Made by a program: the position numbers and the translations under genes. A DNA stretch of 7,572 nt, taken from positions 1-7,572 of the forward strand of contig JALOLM010000150.1 of assembly GCA_025455985.1 (NCBI GenBank). Reading direction: 5' to 3'. This document shows positions 5,993 through 7,572 of the stretch, one piece after another (position 1 is the first letter of the stretch; each line of letters opens with the position of its first letter). The notes under the pieces are model-generated. The model did no database searches, had not been told where the DNA came from, and saw only the letters and a program-made list of their open reading frames with translations. Source of the DNA: Candidatus Nanopelagicales bacterium. Its GTDB lineage: Bacteria > Actinomycetota > Actinomycetes > S36-B12 > UBA10799.

Positions 5993-6637
5993 GTGGACAT
6001 TCCTGGTTCTGCGGTACACATTTTTGTGACTGGCGGCGTCGCCTCCTCCCTCGGCAAGGGCCTCACAGCCTCCTCCCTCGGTCAGTTGCTGACCGCGCGG
6101 GGGTTGCGGGTCACGATGCAGAAGCTCGACCCCTATCTCAACGTCGACCCGGGGACGATGAATCCGTTCCAGCACGGTGAGGTCTTCGTCACCGACGATG
6201 GGTCGGAGACCGATTTGGACATCGGGCATTACGAGCGCTTCCTCGACCGCAACCTCGCGAGTATCGCGAATGTCACGACCGGGCAGGTCTACTCCACGGT
6301 GATCGCCAAGGAGCGGCGTGGGGAGTACCTCGGCGACACCGTGCAGGTGATCCCGCACATCACCAACGAGATCAAGGCCCGGATCCGGGCGATGGCCACC
6401 GATGACGTGGACGTGGTGATCACCGAGATCGGTGGGACCGTGGGCGACATCGAGTCCCTGCCGTTCCTGGAAGCGGCACGGCAGGTCCGTCATGACCTCG
6501 GCCGTGACCGATCGTTCTTCCTGCACGTCTCGCTGCTGCCCTACCTGGGGCCGTCGGGGGAGTTGAAGACCAAGCCGACCCAGCACTCCGCGCCGACCGC
6601 CAGGTCCCAGACAGCATCAAGCGCAAGGTCTCGCTGA
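5993..6637 (+). CDS. pyrG: CTP synthase, N-terminal (synthase-domain) fragment before a frameshift
   Basis: CTP synthase makes CTP from UTP, ATP and glutamine. This piece reads 214 residues, of which the first 199 are PyrG: P-loop region FVTGGVASSLGKGL (11-24), KLDPYLNVDPGTMNPFQHGE (44-63), GHYERFLDRN (78-87), GQVYSTVIAKERRGEYLG (97-114), the EIGGTVGDIES block (145-155) and the UTP/CTP-binding KTKPTQHS (192-199). After Ser199 homology stops: the next 15 residues (APTARSQ and on) are out of frame and end at TGA 6635-6637. The GTG at 5993 is chosen over an in-frame GTG at 5954 because it places the first strand near the N-terminus as in other PyrG proteins and fits the -10 box. About 16 family residues (the VAALRSIGI..DAL region) are missing at the break. 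As read, this fragment cannot make CTP alone. The cause may be an assembly error or a real mutation. Confidence 0.9.
   Translation: MDIPGSAVHIFVTGGVASSLGKGLTASSLGQLLTARGLRVTMQKLDPYLNVDPGTMNPFQHGEVFVTDDGSETDLDIGHYERFLDRNLASIANVTTGQVYSTVIAKERRGEYLGDTVQVIPHITNEIKARIRAMATDDVDVVITEIGGTVGDIESLPFLEAARQVRHDLGRDRSFFLHVSLLPYLGPSGELKTKPTQHSAPTARSQTASSARSR
6587..6591 (+). other. Apparent deletion/frameshift junction in pyrG
   Basis: Upstream the frame reads CAG CAC TCC (Gln-His-Ser). Downstream it reads CGC GCC GAC CGC CAG GTC (Arg-Ala-Asp-Arg-Gln-Val) starting at 6589, so the C at 6589 is shared. The family has about 16 residues between this Ser and Arg. Loss of 48 bases plus one gives 49, which explains both the missing segment and the change of frame in one event. 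The exact size is inferred from homologues I recall, not measured. Confidence 0.75.
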
Positions 6638-7572
6638 TGTGCGACGTGGATCAGGAGGCTGTGGTCGCTGCCGTCGATGCGCCGAGCATCTACGACATTC
6701 CCCGTGTGCTGCACGGCGAGGGTCTGGATGCGTACGTGGTCCGCCGACTGGGGCTGCCGTTCCGCGACGTCGACTGGACCGCATGGGGCGGCCTGCTGGA
6801 GCGGGTCCACCATCCCGCCCACTCCGTGGAGGTCGCACTAGTCGGCAAGTACGTGGATCTTCCTGATGCTTATCTGTCGGTCACCGAGGCGCTGCGCGCC
6901 GGAGGCTTCGGGAACAACAGCGCGGTGCGCATCCGCTGGGTGGCTTCCGATGACTGTTCCACGCCCGAAGGTGCCAAGGAGGCGCTCGGCAACGTGGATG
7001 CGATCTGCGTGCCGGGCGGATTCGGGGTGCGAGGCATCGAAGGCAAACTCGGCGCGATCCGATACGCCCGCGAGAACAAGATTCCGACTCTGGGGTTGTG
7101 CCTTGGGTTGCAGTGCATGGTGATCGAGTTCGCCCGCAACGTCGCGGAGATGGCCGACGCCAACTCCGAGGAGTTCGATCCTGAGACGACCCACCCGGTG
7201 GTGTCCACGATGGCCGACCAGGCCGATGTGGTCAGCGGTGACCGGGACATGGGCGGCACGATGCGGCTGGGGCTCTACCCGGCGAAACTGACCCCCGACA
7301 GTGTGGTGGCGCAGGCGTACGGCGAGCTTGCCGTGGACGAACGGCACCGTCATCGCTACGAGGTCAACAACACCTATCGTGAGCCGCTCAGTGAAGCCGG
7401 CCTCGTGTTCAGCGGCACCTCGCCCGATGACCGGCTGGTGGAGTTCGTGGAGCTTCCGCGAGACGTCCACCCCTACTTCGTGGCCACCCAGGCGCACCCG
7501 GAGTTCCGCTCCCGGCCGACCAAGCCGCACCCGTTGTTCGCGGGGCTCGTGGCAGCGGCGTTGGCGCGGCAA
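6637..7572 (+). CDS. pyrG: CTP synthase, C-terminal fragment (end of synthase plus glutaminase domain), runs off window
   Basis: The frame is open from 6589 to the window edge without a stop, and PyrG homology begins at 6589 (RADRQVPDSIKRKVSLMCDV). The ATG at 6637 is the first Met in frame and the conserved Met of SLMCDV; it overlaps the upstream TGA (TGATG) and has AAGG 8 bases before it. From the ATG 312 residues are visible. It includes DAPSIYDIP, the linker to the class I glutamine amidotransferase domain (VEVALVGKYV), oxyanion region PGGFG (7012-7026), nucleophile Cys in GLCLGLQ (codon 7099-7101), GGTMRLG, RHRHRYEVNN, and His/Glu of AHPE (codons at 7495 and 7501). This domain releases ammonia from glutamine for the synthase domain. 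All active-site residues are intact and there are no further disruptions, so any loss of function is recent or artefactual. The C-terminus lies beyond the window. Confidence 0.88.
   Translation, partial: MCDVDQEAVVAAVDAPSIYDIPRVLHGEGLDAYVVRRLGLPFRDVDWTAWGGLLERVHHPAHSVEVALVGKYVDLPDAYLSVTEALRAGGFGNNSAVRIRWVASDDCSTPEGAKEALGNVDAICVPGGFGVRGIEGKLGAIRYARENKIPTLGLCLGLQCMVIEFARNVAEMADANSEEFDPETTHPVVSTMADQADVVSGDRDMGGTMRLGLYPAKLTPDSVVAQAYGELAVDERHRHRYEVNNTYREPLSEAGLVFSGTSPDDRLVEFVELPRDVHPYFVATQAHPEFRSRPTKPHPLFAGLVAAALARQ

Noticed and set aside
6580..6600. Programmed ribosomal frameshifting in pyrG
   Set aside because: There is no slippery heptamer at the break, and a frameshift would still leave about 16 conserved residues missing, so deletion fits better.
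1..7572. CRISPR array, transposon, phage, tRNA/rRNA or defence island
   Set aside because: No regularly spaced repeats, terminal inverted repeats, transposase or integrase motifs, or structural RNA sequences are visible; coding density and codon use are uniform.

Overview
This is a high-GC window with strong codon bias, GTG starts, and genes chained by stop/start overlaps. It carries the conserved actinobacterial block of TPR protein, HAD phosphatase, small ORF, tlyA, NAD kinase, recN and pyrG, which matches the Mycobacterium tuberculosis order Rv1691-Rv1699 as I remember it. The source is very probably a member of the Actinomycetota. It does not look like Mycobacterium itself, because a reverse-strand SCP2-like gene and a phasin-like gene interrupt the block, and the two genes usually found between recN and pyrG are absent. 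I cannot place it below phylum level.

Layout. Bases 2-586 hold the 3' part of a TPR-like gene. It overlaps (ATGA) a NagD-type HAD phosphatase at 583-1449. A single SCP2-like gene lies on the reverse strand (1764-1426), and its end overlaps the end of the HAD gene. The 1765-1882 gap is divergent and should hold promoters for both directions. From 1883 a tightly packed plus-strand operon runs: a helical phasin-like protein with a Lys/Ala-rich tail, a 50-residue hypothetical protein, tlyA (rRNA 2'-O-methyltransferase), nadK (NAD kinase) and recN (DNA repair ATPase). Each pair overlaps by 4 or 26 bases, which suggests translational coupling. After a 71-base gap pyrG (CTP synthase) begins at a GTG with an upstream -10-like element but no ribosome binding site, so it may be transcribed separately as a leaderless message.

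The main anomaly is in pyrG. It is intact through the QHS of its KTKPTQHS motif, then about 16 conserved residues are missing and the frame changes. The rest of the protein, including the whole glutaminase active site, continues in another frame to the window edge. The pattern fits one deletion of about 49 bases at 6587-6591. Because pyrG is normally essential unless cytidine is salvaged, an assembly or sequencing error is the leading explanation, with a real mutation second. The first piece ends in a TGATG overlap with an in-frame Met of the second piece, so both halves could in principle be translated.

The remaining genes are ordinary housekeeping genes. I found no CRISPR array, transposon, RNA gene, phage element or defence system, and no convincing undescribed system.
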